A model generated the notes under the pieces. The model had not been told where the DNA came from, did not search any database, and saw nothing but the letters and a program-made list of their open reading frames with translations. Positions 1 through 9,906 of a DNA stretch of 64,000 nucleotides are shown one piece after another (position 1 is the stretch's first letter; each line of letters starts with the position of its first letter). Where the stretch lies: the NCBI GenBank assembly GCA_022843125.1, contig JALHOG010000013.1:1-64000 (forward strand). The letters are read 5' to 3'. The translations under genes were made by a program, and so were the position numbers. The stretch comes from Ilumatobacteraceae bacterium. GTDB taxonomy: Bacteria > Actinomycetota > Acidimicrobiia > Acidimicrobiales > Ilumatobacteraceae.

Positions 1-1
1 G

Positions 2-235
2 CGCATCGACCCGCGCCTCGATCCGATCCGGGCGGCCGAGACGCTGCGCCGGGCCGCGCAGGTCGGCCTGCGCTCCTACGCGCTGCCGGTCGAGAACGAT
101 CGCGTGGGCGACGCTGCGGTGCTGCGCCTCGGTGACGGCGCCGAGACCGTGCTCGCGTACTTCCGCGGCGACGCCCCCGCCCCGAGCGAGTTCGAGACGG
201 GTGGCGTCCCGGCCACCACCGTTCCTGCCGGGTGA
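2..235 (+). CDS. C-terminal fragment of a probable LytR-CpsA-Psr (LCP) family protein (5' truncated by window)
   Basis: Open frame from base 2 to TGA at 233-235: RIDPRLDPIRAAETLRRAAQVGLRSYALPVENDRVGDAAVLRLGDGAETVLAYFRG...; placement next to rml genes resembles mycobacterial arrangement. Confidence 0.4.
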   Translation, partial: RIDPRLDPIRAAETLRRAAQVGLRSYALPVENDRVGDAAVLRLGDGAETVLAYFRGDAPAPSEFETGGVPATTVPAG

Positions 236-261
236 TGGCCTCCGCCGCGCGGGCGCGCCCC

Positions 262-267
262 TAGGCT
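262..267 (+). promoter_or_regulatory. -10-like TAGGCT, 8 nt before rfbA start
   Basis: TANNNT hexamer; part of recurrent leaderless pattern. Confidence 0.5.
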
Positions 268-275
268 GCTGCCCG

Positions 276-1355
276 ATGAAAGCGCTGATCCTCGCCGGGG
301 GTGCCGGTACCCGGCTCCGCCCGATCACCCACACGCGGGCGAAGCAACTGGTTCCGGTCGCCAACAAGCCGATCCTGTTCTACGGGATCGAGGCGATGGT
401 CGCCGCCGGGATCACCGACATCGGCGTGATCGTCGGTGACACCCGCGACGAGGTGATGGCGGCGCTCGCCGACGGCTCGGCGTTCGGCGCGACGATCACG
501 TACATCCCGCAGGACGCCCCGCTCGGCCTGGCCCACTGCGTCCTCATCGCGCACGAGTTCCTCGGCGACGACGACTTCGTCATGTTCCTCGGCGACAACC
601 TGCTCGAGCAGGACCTCGCAGCCTTCGTCGCCGCGTTCCAGGACGCCCGCTCCGGCGATGCGCCACCGGCGGCGCAGATCCTCCTGAAGCAGGTCCCCGA
701 TCCGCACCGGTTCGGCATCGCGACGCTCGATGCATCCGGCAACGTGGTGGCGCTGGTCGAGAAGCCGGCCGACCCGCCGTCCGATCTCGCACTCGTCGGC
801 GTCTACCTCTTCACACCTCGGGTGCACGACGCAGTCGCCGCGATCCGCCCGTCACCCCGCGGCGAGCTCGAGATCACCGACGCCATCCAGTGGCTGATCG
901 ACGAAGGTGACCGCGTGCGCTGCGAGTTGCTCACCGGCTGGTGGATCGACACCGGCAAGCTCACACCGCTGCTCGAAGCGAACCGGCTGCTGCTCGAGCG
1001 GATCGAGACGACCATCGACGGCGACGTCGACGAGTCGTCCACGATCGACGGCCGGGTGCACGTCGCCGAGGGGGCGAGCGTCGTCAACTCGGTCATCCGC
1101 GGCCCGGTGGCGATCGGTGCCGGCGCCCGCATCGTCGACAGCTTCATCGGCCCGTTCTCGGCGATCGGCAACCGTTGCGTCGTCGAGCGCTCCGAGGTCG
1201 AGCACTCGGTCGTGATGGACGATTCGTCGATCGTCGACATCGCTCGTCTCGAAGACAGCCTGATCGGCTCGAACGCGGTCGTCTCTCGCAGCCGCCAGAA
1301 GCCACGGGCGTTGCGGCTGATGGTCGGCGACCACTGCCAGATCGACGTGGAGTGA
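276..1355 (+). CDS. rfbA: Glucose-1-phosphate thymidylyltransferase, long form with C-terminal left-handed beta-helix
   Basis: MKALILAGGAGTRLRPITHTRAKQLVPVANKPILFYGIEAM nucleotidyltransferase motif; hexapeptide-like C-terminus. Confidence 0.9.
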   Translation: MKALILAGGAGTRLRPITHTRAKQLVPVANKPILFYGIEAMVAAGITDIGVIVGDTRDEVMAALADGSAFGATITYIPQDAPLGLAHCVLIAHEFLGDDDFVMFLGDNLLEQDLAAFVAAFQDARSGDAPPAAQILLKQVPDPHRFGIATLDASGNVVALVEKPADPPSDLALVGVYLFTPRVHDAVAAIRPSPRGELEITDAIQWLIDEGDRVRCELLTGWWIDTGKLTPLLEANRLLLERIETTIDGDVDESSTIDGRVHVAEGASVVNSVIRGPVAIGAGARIVDSFIGPFSAIGNRCVVERSEVEHSVVMDDSSIVDIARLEDSLIGSNAVVSRSRQKPRALRLMVGDHCQIDVE

Positions 1356-1369
1356 CCGAGGTTCGGGCG

Positions 1370-1942
1370 ATGGCGCTGGAGATCATCGACTTCGAGATCG
1401 GCGAGGCAGGCATCGACGGCCTGGTCGTGGTGACCATGAAGCAGATCACCGACGATCGCGGCACGATCCGCGAGCTGTTCCGGCGGTCGGCGTACCGGTC
1501 GGCCGGCATCGACCTCGCTCCGTTCCAGCAGATCAACGTCACCGAGACCGGGAAGGGGGCGATCCGCGGCCTCCATGCCGAAGCGATGACCAAGCTCGTC
1601 ACGGTGAGTGTCGGCGCGGCGTTGGGCGCTTACCTCGACCTACGCGCCGGCTCGCCGACGTTCGGGAAGGTCGCGACGGTCGAGCTCCGCCCGGGCACCC
1701 AGGTGCTCGTCCCGAGCGGGGTGGCGAACGGGTTCCAGGCGCTCGCCCACAACACCCAGTACGTGTACTGCTTCGATCAGGAGTGGGTGCCAGGCATGGC
1801 CGGATGGTCGTGCAACCCGCTCGACCCCGACCTCGGGATCGACTGGCCGATCGCGGTCGACGTCGACGACCCGGCCCAGATCTCGGTCAAAGATCGCGAC
1901 GCTCCGGCGTTCGCGACCATGCGGGAGGAACGCTCATCGTGA
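1370..1942 (+). CDS. rfbC: dTDP-4-dehydrorhamnose 3,5-epimerase family protein (divergent)
   Basis: IRGLHAEAMTKLVTVSVGAALGAYLDLRAGSPTFGKV; position between rfbA and rfbB. Confidence 0.75.
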   Translation: MALEIIDFEIGEAGIDGLVVVTMKQITDDRGTIRELFRRSAYRSAGIDLAPFQQINVTETGKGAIRGLHAEAMTKLVTVSVGAALGAYLDLRAGSPTFGKVATVELRPGTQVLVPSGVANGFQALAHNTQYVYCFDQEWVPGMAGWSCNPLDPDLGIDWPIAVDVDDPAQISVKDRDAPAFATMREERSS

Positions 1943-2910
1943 AGCTCTTCGTCACCGGCGCCGCCGGGTTCATCGGCTCGAACTATGTGCGTTGGGTGCT
2001 CGCCAACACTGACCACAGCGTCACCGTGTTCGACAAGCTGACCTACGCCGGCAATCTCGACAACATCCGCGATCTGATCGACGATCGCCGGTGCCGCTTC
2101 GTCCACGCCGACATCTGCGACCAGGACGCGGTCAGTGAGCACCTCCCCGGGCACGACGCGGTCGTCCACTTCGCCGCCGAGTCGCACGTCGATCGGTCGA
2201 TCGTCGACCCGTACGCGTTCGTCCACACCAACGTGTTCGGCACGAACGTGCTCTGCGACGTCGCTCGCCGCAGCGACATCGAGCGCTTCCTCCACATCTC
2301 GACCGACGAGACGTACGGATCGATCGAGGAGGGCTCGTTCCGCGAGACCGATCGGCTCACGCCACGATCTCCGTACAGCGCAGCGAAGGCCGGGTCCGAT
2401 CTGATCGCGCTCAGCTATCACACCACGTACGGCCTGCCGGTGCTGGTGACGCGCTGCTCGAACAACTACGGCCCGTACCAGTTCCCCGAGAAGCTGATCC
2501 CGCTGTTCACCACCAACCTCCTCGACGGAGCGTCGGTGCCATTGATGGGGGACGGCGGCAACGTGCGCGACTGGATCCACGTCGAAGACCACAACGCCGC
2601 TGCCCATCTGGTGCTGGAGCGTGGCGACGTCGGCGAGGTCTACAACATCGGTGCCCACAACGAGATCACCAACCGCGACATCACGATGCGACTGCTCGAG
2701 CTCACCGGCCGCGACGAGAGCTTCATCGAGTGGGTTCCCGACCGGCTCGGCCACGACCGCCGCTACTCGGTCGAGATCGACAAGATCACGGCACTCGGAT
2801 GGGCCCTCCAGCGCGACTTCGACGCCGGCCTCGCTCAGACCGTCGAGTGGTATCGCGATCATCGCGACTGGTGGGAGCCACTCAAGGCCCGGGTGGCCGC
2901 AGGAGCGTGA
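1939..2910 (+). CDS. rfbB: dTDP-glucose 4,6-dehydratase
   Basis: VTGAAGFIGSNYVR Rossmann motif, STDETYGSIEEG, YSAAKAGSD; GTG start overlaps rfbC stop. Confidence 0.95.
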   Translation: MKLFVTGAAGFIGSNYVRWVLANTDHSVTVFDKLTYAGNLDNIRDLIDDRRCRFVHADICDQDAVSEHLPGHDAVVHFAAESHVDRSIVDPYAFVHTNVFGTNVLCDVARRSDIERFLHISTDETYGSIEEGSFRETDRLTPRSPYSAAKAGSDLIALSYHTTYGLPVLVTRCSNNYGPYQFPEKLIPLFTTNLLDGASVPLMGDGGNVRDWIHVEDHNAAAHLVLERGDVGEVYNIGAHNEITNRDITMRLLELTGRDESFIEWVPDRLGHDRRYSVEIDKITALGWALQRDFDAGLAQTVEWYRDHRDWWEPLKARVAAGA

Positions 2911-3755
2911 CGCGCATCCTCATCACCGGTGCCGGTGGGCAACTCGGTCACGACCTCGTCGCACATGCCACGGCCGAGGGCGACGAGGTCGTCGCCCTGA
3001 CGAGGGCCCAACTCGACATCGGTGACCGCGACGCCGTGCACGCAACGATCGTCGGGGCGCGCCCCGACGTGGTGCTCAACGCCGCCGCCTGGACTGCAGT
3101 CGACGCCTGCGAGTCCAACCCCGAGCGCGCCACCCGCGACAACGCCGATGCCGTGCGCTGGGTGCGCGAGGCATGCGACGAGGTGGGCGCCCATCTCGTG
3201 CACGTCAGCACCGACTACGTGTTCGACGGCACGCTCGACCGCCCGTACCGCGAGGACGACGCCACCAACCCGCTGTCGGTGTACGGCCGGTCGAAGCTGG
3301 CCGGCGAGGTCGCCGCCGGGCCTGACGCGACGATCGTGCGCACCTCGTGGGTGTGCGGCGAGCACGGCTCGAACATGGTCAAGACGGTGCTGCGGTTCAT
3401 GCACGAGCGGCCGACGCTGTCGTTCGTGGCCGACCAGCACGGCTGCCCCACGTTCACCGCCGATCTCGCGCCGCTGCTGCGATCGCTCGGCGTCGGGGGC
3501 TTCGGCGGCGTGTACCACGCCACCAACCAGGGCGCGGTGAGCTGGTTCGAGTTCGTCCAGGACATCGTCGAGGTGGCGGGCGGCGACCGCGCGATGGTGC
3601 TCCCCATCACCACGGCCGAGCTGCAGCCGTCGCGGCCGGCGCCGCGCCCGGCCAACGGCGTGCTCGAGAACGCAGCGCTCGCCGCCGCCGGCGTGCCGCT
3701 GCTGCGCCACTACCGAGAGCCGCTCGCCGAGCTCGTCGCCGCGCTCAGGGGCTGA
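2907..3755 (+). CDS. rfbD: dTDP-4-dehydrorhamnose reductase
   Basis: ILITGAGGQLGHDLV, STDYVFDGTLDRPYREDDATNPLSVYGRSKLAGE. Confidence 0.95.
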   Translation: MTRILITGAGGQLGHDLVAHATAEGDEVVALTRAQLDIGDRDAVHATIVGARPDVVLNAAAWTAVDACESNPERATRDNADAVRWVREACDEVGAHLVHVSTDYVFDGTLDRPYREDDATNPLSVYGRSKLAGEVAAGPDATIVRTSWVCGEHGSNMVKTVLRFMHERPTLSFVADQHGCPTFTADLAPLLRSLGVGGFGGVYHATNQGAVSWFEFVQDIVEVAGGDRAMVLPITTAELQPSRPAPRPANGVLENAALAAAGVPLLRHYREPLAELVAALRG

Positions 3756-4398
3756 TCCCGAGCAACTCCTTCACGGCCTCGACGCCGATCAGCTCGATGT
3801 CGTCGCGCCGCAGGTGCTGCTCGAAGTGGGCGCGCGGCATCTCGAAGCCGAGCAGCGTGTCGGGAGCGCTGTCGTCGCGGATCGCACGCCGGTGGCCCTG
3901 CTCGACGTAGCCGAGCCGGCGGGTCACCGCGAGGGATGGGGCGTTGTCGCGCCATGCGCCGGTGGTCGCCCACTCGGCCCCGAGCCCGTCGAAGCCGAGC
4001 GTGAGTGTCGCGATCCGCATCTCCGTGCCGATGCCGCGACCTTGATGCTCGCGCCCCAGCCACGAACCTGTCTCGAACTGCCGCATCCGACCGAAATCGG
4101 ACGCGATCAGGCTGGTGGTGCCCACGACCGCACCGTCGACCTGGACGGCGAGGTTGATGTTCCAGGTGGTCGGCGACGTGTCGGCACGGCAGCGCCAGTA
4201 GAACTGCAGCGCCTGCCGCTCGAGCTCGGGTGATGCCAGCCGGCTCCACGGCATCGCGAACGGCATGACGTCGGGGTCGTGGATGCCGTGCGCGGCGAGG
4301 GCGGCCAATTCGACGGCGAGCTCGTCGGTGAGTCCGCGTACGGTGAGCCGAGGGGTACGGATCTCCAGGTCGAACAGCGGCCAGTACGGATGTCCCAT
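3745..4398 (-). CDS. GNAT family N-acetyltransferase
   Basis: FETGSWLGREHQGRGIGTEMRIATLTLGFDGLGA acetyl-CoA loop; convergent 11-bp overlap with rfbD. Confidence 0.85.
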   Translation of the reverse strand: MGHPYWPLFDLEIRTPRLTVRGLTDELAVELAALAAHGIHDPDVMPFAMPWSRLASPELERQALQFYWRCRADTSPTTWNINLAVQVDGAVVGTTSLIASDFGRMRQFETGSWLGREHQGRGIGTEMRIATLTLGFDGLGAEWATTGAWRDNAPSLAVTRRLGYVEQGHRRAIRDDSAPDTLLGFEMPRAHFEQHLRRDDIELIGVEAVKELLGISP

Positions 4399-4434
4399 CG
4401 GTCCATCGTGGTCGCCGCACGTACGCTGGATCCG

Positions 4435-5010
4435 ATGGGTTTCACACGCGCCGAGCTCGAGTCGTTCCGCGACACGACCGTGCCCGATCTCGTGGGGCCG
4501 GGGCTCACGCTCCTGTTCGTCGGGATCAACCCGGGGCTGTGGACCGCTGCGACCAAGACCCACTTCGCGCACCCCGGCAACCGGTTCTACCCGGCGCTCC
4601 GGCTGGCGGGGATCATCGAACGCGACATCGACCGTGGCACCGGCATGTCCGACGACGACCGCGCCCACCTGATCGCACGCGGCGTCGGCATCAGCAACCT
4701 GGTGCACCGCGCGACCGCGAAGGCGTCCGAGCTGACCGCCGATGAACTGCGCGCCGGTGGTGAGCAGCTGCGGTCACTGGTGCGCGACCTGCGCCCGCGC
4801 GTCGTCGCGGTCGCAGGGGTCACCGCCTACCGGGCTGCGTTCGGCGCGAAGGGTGCGGTCCAGGGCCGCCAACCCGAGCCGTTCGAGGGGGCCGAGCTGT
4901 GGGTGGTGCCCAACCCCAGCGGCTTGAACGCCCACGACACCGTCGACACCTTGGCCGCGGCGTACCGCGAGCCCGCCGTGGCGGCAGGGCTGATCGCCGG
5001 CCCGGCGTAA
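4435..5010 (+). CDS. mug: G/U mismatch-specific uracil-DNA glycosylase (MUG family)
   Basis: FVGINPGLWTAATKTHFAHPGNRFYPAL and VVPNPSGLNAH motifs. Confidence 0.85.
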   Translation: MGFTRAELESFRDTTVPDLVGPGLTLLFVGINPGLWTAATKTHFAHPGNRFYPALRLAGIIERDIDRGTGMSDDDRAHLIARGVGISNLVHRATAKASELTADELRAGGEQLRSLVRDLRPRVVAVAGVTAYRAAFGAKGAVQGRQPEPFEGAELWVVPNPSGLNAHDTVDTLAAAYREPAVAAGLIAGPA

Positions 5011-5032
5011 GTCAGATGACGCCGAGGGCGGG

Positions 5033-6349
5033 TCAGATCGCGAACGTCGCGGCGACCGACAGGGCGACCGCACCGAGCACGGGGGCGACCACCCATCGGC
5101 GCATCTCCCTCGACGCGCCGACCCAGATGAGGCCGCCCTTGACGAGGGTGTTGGACGCCGTCGCGAGCACGACGGCGTTGACCGCGGTCGAGTTCGACAC
5201 CGATCCGTCGCCGCGGCTCAGCTGCGCCATCGAGATCGTGATCGCGTCCACGTCGGTCGCCCCGGAGGCCAGCGCGCCCACGTAGACGCCCGCGTCGCCG
5301 AGGTACATCGACAGCGCCTTCGAGCCGATCAGCACGACGCCGTACAGCAGCCCGAACTTGATCGCCGGGCCGAGGCTGAACGGGTTGCTGAACTCCTGTT
5401 CGGCGGTGCCGTCACCGGCGTCGTCGCGCCCGAACCAGAGGAACGCGGCGAACGCGAGCACGGTCACCCCGGCGAGGCCGATCGGGAGCCACAACCCGCT
5501 CACCATCTCGCCGTTGACGACCCCGGCGACGATCAGCACCCGTGCGTACATGACACCCCACGCGAGCAGCACGGCCATCGTGAGCGTCCGGGTGAGCCCG
5601 GCTGCGTGCTTGCTGCGCTCCGCCATCGTGAGGGTGACGGCGGTCGACGACAGGAGCCCGCCGAGCAGGCCCGTGACCGGGATGCCGCGCCGTGCGCCGA
5701 CGACCTTGATCGCCACGTACCCGACGAACGACAACCCGAGGATGAACACCACCATCAGCCCGACCTTGAACGGGCTCGCTGCGTCGAAGGGTGCATCGCC
5801 GATCGGCTCCGTCGGCAGGATCGGGAGGATCAGCGCCGCGAGGACGGCGAACTGGAGTGTCGCGATCACGTCGCGTTCGTCGATCCGATCGACGAACGCG
5901 CGGGTGTATGGCTTGAGCGCGAGCAGCGCCGTCGTACCGACTGCGATGGCGGCGGCGATGCGGAACTCCCCGCGGCCGGCGAAGGTGCCGGCGATGAACG
6001 TCACGACCATCGCCAGCTCGGTGGTAATCCCGACGTCGCCCCGGCGCGACAACACCCAGTAGCCCAGGGCTGCGAACAGGCCCACGAGTGCGAACACCAC
6101 GATGTAGACGGCGATCGCATCCAGCTCGATCGCGAGCACGGCGCCCAACCCGCCGAGCACTCCGATGAGCGCGAACGACCGAGCACCGGCGAACAGGTCG
6201 GCGTCGGGCCGCTCGCTGTTGCGTGCCTCGACCTGACCGGCGTACTGGCGTTGCAGACCGACCAGCAAGCCGGCGGCGAGCCCGACGCCGAGGCGTCCGA
6301 GCGTGGTCGTCACCTCTGCATCGTCGAGCGCGAGGAGCACGAGGTTCAC
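5033..6349 (-). CDS. MgtC/SapB-like plus DUF4010 integral membrane protein
   Basis: LGRLGVGLAAGLLVGLQRQY N-terminus, many TM segments, GALASGATDVDAITISMAQL. Confidence 0.75.
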   Translation of the reverse strand: MNLVLLALDDAEVTTTLGRLGVGLAAGLLVGLQRQYAGQVEARNSERPDADLFAGARSFALIGVLGGLGAVLAIELDAIAVYIVVFALVGLFAALGYWVLSRRGDVGITTELAMVVTFIAGTFAGRGEFRIAAAIAVGTTALLALKPYTRAFVDRIDERDVIATLQFAVLAALILPILPTEPIGDAPFDAASPFKVGLMVVFILGLSFVGYVAIKVVGARRGIPVTGLLGGLLSSTAVTLTMAERSKHAAGLTRTLTMAVLLAWGVMYARVLIVAGVVNGEMVSGLWLPIGLAGVTVLAFAAFLWFGRDDAGDGTAEQEFSNPFSLGPAIKFGLLYGVVLIGSKALSMYLGDAGVYVGALASGATDVDAITISMAQLSRGDGSVSNSTAVNAVVLATASNTLVKGGLIWVGASREMRRWVVAPVLGAVALSVAATFAI

Positions 6350-6402
6350 GGTACTCCTGCGGGTGCCAGGGCTCGCAGTGGTCCGTTCGGCATGATGGAG
6401 CG

Positions 6403-7485
6403 GTGTTACCACCGCTCCGCGTCGCCTACACCTTGGAGCAGTGCTGGCACGACGTGCCGGGCGGCACCACCGTGGCGGCGCTGGAGGTGGCGCGACGGCT
6501 GGTCGAGCGGCCCGACGTCGAGGTGATCTTCGTGGCGGGGCGACACGCCGTTGCGCCCTCGCCGCCGTTCGAGCCGCCCGGCCCGGTGCGCCAGCTCGCG
6601 ATCGCCCGCCCGTGGTTGTACGAGACATGGAACCGGTTCGGTCGCCCTCGGGTCGAGCGAGCGAGCGGCCCGATCGACGTGTGCCATTCCACGCTCGCGA
6701 TCCCCGCAGGCACCCGCGCCCCCCAGGTCATCACCGTGCACGACGTCGCGTTCGTGCACCACCCGGAACGGTTCACGCGGCACGGTGTCCGGGTGATGCG
6801 AGCCGGTCTCGAGCGGTGCCGGCGAGCCGATCGGATCCTCGTGCCGAGCCGGTCCACCCGCGACGATCTGATCGCGCTCGGATTCCCCGACGACCGGCTG
6901 CGGGTCGTCCCGTGGGGCGTCACCGCCCACCCGGTCGTGCCCGGCCATGTCGATCGCGTGCGCGAGCGGTACACGCTTCCCGAGCGCTTCGTCTTGTCGG
7001 TAGGGACCGTCGAGCCGCGGAAGAATCTCCCCCGGCTGGCGGCGGCGACCGCCGGATCGCGCGGGCTGCCGCTCGTGGTGGCCGGTGCGCCGGGATGGGG
7101 TGATGTGCCGGACGGCGGCAGCGATGTCCGGTTCCTCGGCTTCGTCCCGGACGACGACCTCGGGGCGCTCTATGCCGCGGCAACCGTGTTCGCATACCCG
7201 AGCCTCGAGGAGGGGTTCGGGATGCCGATCGCCGAGGCGATGGCGTACGGCGCGCCCGTGGTCACGAGCCGGGGTGGGGCCACCGAGGAGGTCGCGGGTG
7301 GTGCCGCCGTGCTCGTCGACCCGCTCGACGTCGACTCGATCGCTGCGGGTCTCTCCCAGGCGGTCGCCGACCGTGACCGCCTCGTCGAGGCGGGTCACCG
7401 GCGCGCCGCTGCACTCGACTGGGACGTCACGGTCGCGGCCACTGTCGCCGCGTACCACGAGGCGATCGCGGAGGCGTCGCGATGA
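6403..7485 (+). CDS. GT4 family glycosyltransferase
   Basis: FVLSVGTVEPRKNLPRL ... FAYPSLEEGFGMPIAEAMAYGAPVVTSRGGATEEVAGGAA. Confidence 0.9.
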   Translation: MLPPLRVAYTLEQCWHDVPGGTTVAALEVARRLVERPDVEVIFVAGRHAVAPSPPFEPPGPVRQLAIARPWLYETWNRFGRPRVERASGPIDVCHSTLAIPAGTRAPQVITVHDVAFVHHPERFTRHGVRVMRAGLERCRRADRILVPSRSTRDDLIALGFPDDRLRVVPWGVTAHPVVPGHVDRVRERYTLPERFVLSVGTVEPRKNLPRLAAATAGSRGLPLVVAGAPGWGDVPDGGSDVRFLGFVPDDDLGALYAAATVFAYPSLEEGFGMPIAEAMAYGAPVVTSRGGATEEVAGGAAVLVDPLDVDSIAAGLSQAVADRDRLVEAGHRRAAALDWDVTVAATVAAYHEAIAEASR

Positions 7486-8606
7486 GCGGGCCGCTCCGTG
7501 TCGCAGTGAACCTCACCTGGCTCGCGCCGGGCAGGGTCGGCGGGTCTGAGCAGTACCTCACGCGGCAGCTCGCCGGGCTCCCGCTCGACTCGGGTGCCGC
7601 CCCCGAGCTGTACGTGCAGCGCACGTTCGCAGCGGCGCACCCGGCGCTCGCCGCCCGGTACACGACCGTGGCGATGCCGTTCCCGCGCGACTGGCGGGCG
7701 GTTCGGATCGCCGCCGAGCACACCTGGTTGCCGGTGCGGGCTCGCGACGTCGACATCGTCCACCACGGCGGTGGCACCGTTCCCTTCACCGGTTCGCACC
7801 CGGTGCTGCTCACGGTCCACGACCTCCAGTACCGCCAGTTCCCCCACTACTTCTCGGCGGCGCGCCTCGCCTACCTGCGCCGGATGATGCCGCGTTCGGC
7901 GCGACGGGCGACCGTGATCGCGACGCCGTCCGCCTATGTGCGCAGCACGGTCATCGACGCCTTCGGCACCGACCCCGACCGTGTGCTGGTGGTGACCCAC
8001 GGCGTGCCGCCACACGCCGCGCCCGACGTCGAGCACCGCCGCAGCGTGTCGGAACGCCACGGCCTCGCGGACCGTCCGTTCGTCGTCTATCCGGCGATCA
8101 CCCATCCCCACAAGGGTCATCGGTTGCTGATCGACATGCTCGACCATCTCGACGGCGACCACGCACTCGTGTTGCTCGGCGGCGAGGGCGCCGCGGAGCG
8201 CGATCTCCAGGCGGCGATCGACGCCGCCGGCGTCGCGAACCGGGTGATCCGTCCGGGCCGGGTGTCGGACGTCGATCGCGACGCGCTCGTCGCGGCCGCA
8301 GCGGCGCTGGTCTTCCCCAGCGAGTACGAGGGTTTCGGCGCCCCGCTCGTCGAGGCGATGATGCTCGGCACGCCGGTCGTGTGCGGCGATCATCCGGCCA
8401 TGCGCGAGGTCGTCGGCGACGCCGGCATCGTCGTCACCGAGCGCTCGGGGGAGGCGTGGGCGACGGCTGTGGGCGCAGCGGTCGGATCGGCGGATGCGCT
8501 GGCCGCCGCGGGTCGCGAGCGTGCGCTGGCGTTCACGCTCGAACGATCCGGCGAGGCGCTCGCTGCGGCCTATCGGACCGTTGCGTCGATCGGTGCGCCA
8601 GGATGA
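7482..8606 (+). CDS. GT4 family glycosyltransferase
   Basis: VYPAITHPHKGHRLLI ... LVFPSEYEGFGAPLVEAMMLGTPVVCGDHPAMREVVGDAGI; 4-bp overlap with upstream GT. Confidence 0.9.
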   Translation: MSGPLRVAVNLTWLAPGRVGGSEQYLTRQLAGLPLDSGAAPELYVQRTFAAAHPALAARYTTVAMPFPRDWRAVRIAAEHTWLPVRARDVDIVHHGGGTVPFTGSHPVLLTVHDLQYRQFPHYFSAARLAYLRRMMPRSARRATVIATPSAYVRSTVIDAFGTDPDRVLVVTHGVPPHAAPDVEHRRSVSERHGLADRPFVVYPAITHPHKGHRLLIDMLDHLDGDHALVLLGGEGAAERDLQAAIDAAGVANRVIRPGRVSDVDRDALVAAAAALVFPSEYEGFGAPLVEAMMLGTPVVCGDHPAMREVVGDAGIVVTERSGEAWATAVGAAVGSADALAAAGRERALAFTLERSGEALAAAYRTVASIGAPG

Positions 8607-8613
8607 GCGCCCC

Positions 8614-9846
8614 GTGAAGATCGTCGTCCTCTGTCCCCACTTCGCGCCCGACACCGCACCGACGGGGACCGTGATGACGCGCATCGTCGAGGAGCTCGCC
8701 CGGCTCGGCCACGAGCTCCACGTCGTCGCAGCGCTGCCGTGGTACCGGGAGCACCGGATCGAGCCCGGGTGGGGCGGCCGGTGGATCCGGACCGAGCGTT
8801 GCGAGTGGGGCTCGATCACACGCGTCCATCCGTTCCCCGGTGCCGACAAAGCCAACCTGGCGCGCCGCGCCGCCGGTTTCGTCGGCTTCTCGGCGCTGGC
8901 AGGAGTGGCGGCGCTGCGAGCGGGCGGGTGGTTCCGCCGCGCCGATGTCGTGCTGGCGATGTCGCCCCCGCTCACGCTCGGGCTCACCGGATGGGTGGCC
9001 GGGCTCTTCCGCCGAGCCCCGCTCGTGTTCAACATCCAGGACGTGTTCCCCGATGCTGCGATCCGGACCGGTGCCATCACGAACCGGCGGATCATCGCTG
9101 TCGCCACCCTGTTGGAGCGCGTCAGCTACCAGCGGGCGGCTGCGGTCACCGTGCTCAGCGACGACCTGCGCCGCAACGTCGTCGCCAAGCTCGATCCCCA
9201 CCGTGCCGGGACCGTGCACGTGATCCCCAACTTCGTCGACACCGCCGCCATCGTGCCGTCCGACCGGCTCACGCCCTACCGAGCCGAGTTGGGGATCGGC
9301 GACGAACCCGTCGTGCTGTACGCCGGCAACGTCGGCTTCTCCCAGTCCCTCGATCTCGTGGTGGGTGCTGCCCGGCGGCTCCCCGCAGTGACCTTCGTGA
9401 TCAACGGCGACGGCGCCGCTCGCCGGGCGTTGGAGGCCGACGCGGTCGGCGTGACGAACCTGCGTTTCGCCGGGTACCAGCCCATCGAACGGCTGGGGGA
9501 GGTGCTCGCGTCGGGCGACGTGCACGTCGTGCCGCTGCGTACCGGGCTGGGTGACGTCAGCGTGCCGTCCAAGACCTACTCGAGCCTGGCTGCCGGTCGT
9601 CCCGTCGTCGCCTCGATCGATCCTGGGAGCGAGATCCCGCGCCTGCTCGCCGCAGCAGGGGCGGGGTTCGACGTCGCTCCGGACGACCTCGATGCGTTCG
9701 TCGATGCGATCCGCAGCATGATCGACGACCCCGCACGGGCGGCGGCGATGGGTGCTGCCGGCCGGGCCTGGGCCGAGCGAGAGGCGTCGCCACGTGCCGT
9801 CGGAGCTGCGTATCAACGTCTCCTCACCACCGTCGCAGCGCGCTGA
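8614..9846 (+). CDS. WcaI-like GT4 glycosyltransferase
   Basis: VLCPHFAPDTAPTGTVMTRIVEELARLGHELHVVAALPWYREHR; VVLYAGNVGFSQSLDLVV; PVVASIDPGSEIPRLL. Confidence 0.85.
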   Translation: MKIVVLCPHFAPDTAPTGTVMTRIVEELARLGHELHVVAALPWYREHRIEPGWGGRWIRTERCEWGSITRVHPFPGADKANLARRAAGFVGFSALAGVAALRAGGWFRRADVVLAMSPPLTLGLTGWVAGLFRRAPLVFNIQDVFPDAAIRTGAITNRRIIAVATLLERVSYQRAAAVTVLSDDLRRNVVAKLDPHRAGTVHVIPNFVDTAAIVPSDRLTPYRAELGIGDEPVVLYAGNVGFSQSLDLVVGAARRLPAVTFVINGDGAARRALEADAVGVTNLRFAGYQPIERLGEVLASGDVHVVPLRTGLGDVSVPSKTYSSLAAGRPVVASIDPGSEIPRLLAAAGAGFDVAPDDLDAFVDAIRSMIDDPARAAAMGAAGRAWAEREASPRAVGAAYQRLLTTVAAR

Positions 9847-9892
9847 CCGCCCGACCCGGGCGGGGCGCCTCGGGATGCGGGCGCGGCCCCGC

Positions 9893-9898
9893 TAGCCT
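9893..9898 (+). promoter_or_regulatory. -10-like TAGCCT, 8 nt before GTG 9907
   Basis: TANNNT hexamer; recurrent pattern. Confidence 0.5.
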
Positions 9899-9906
9899 CT
9901 CCCGAC

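Noticed and set aside
9640-9660. Biosynthetic NRPS/PKS or dedicated phage-defence system
   Set aside because: Only envelope-sugar, housekeeping and small accessory genes are present; the single acpP is the housekeeping copy adjacent to rnc.
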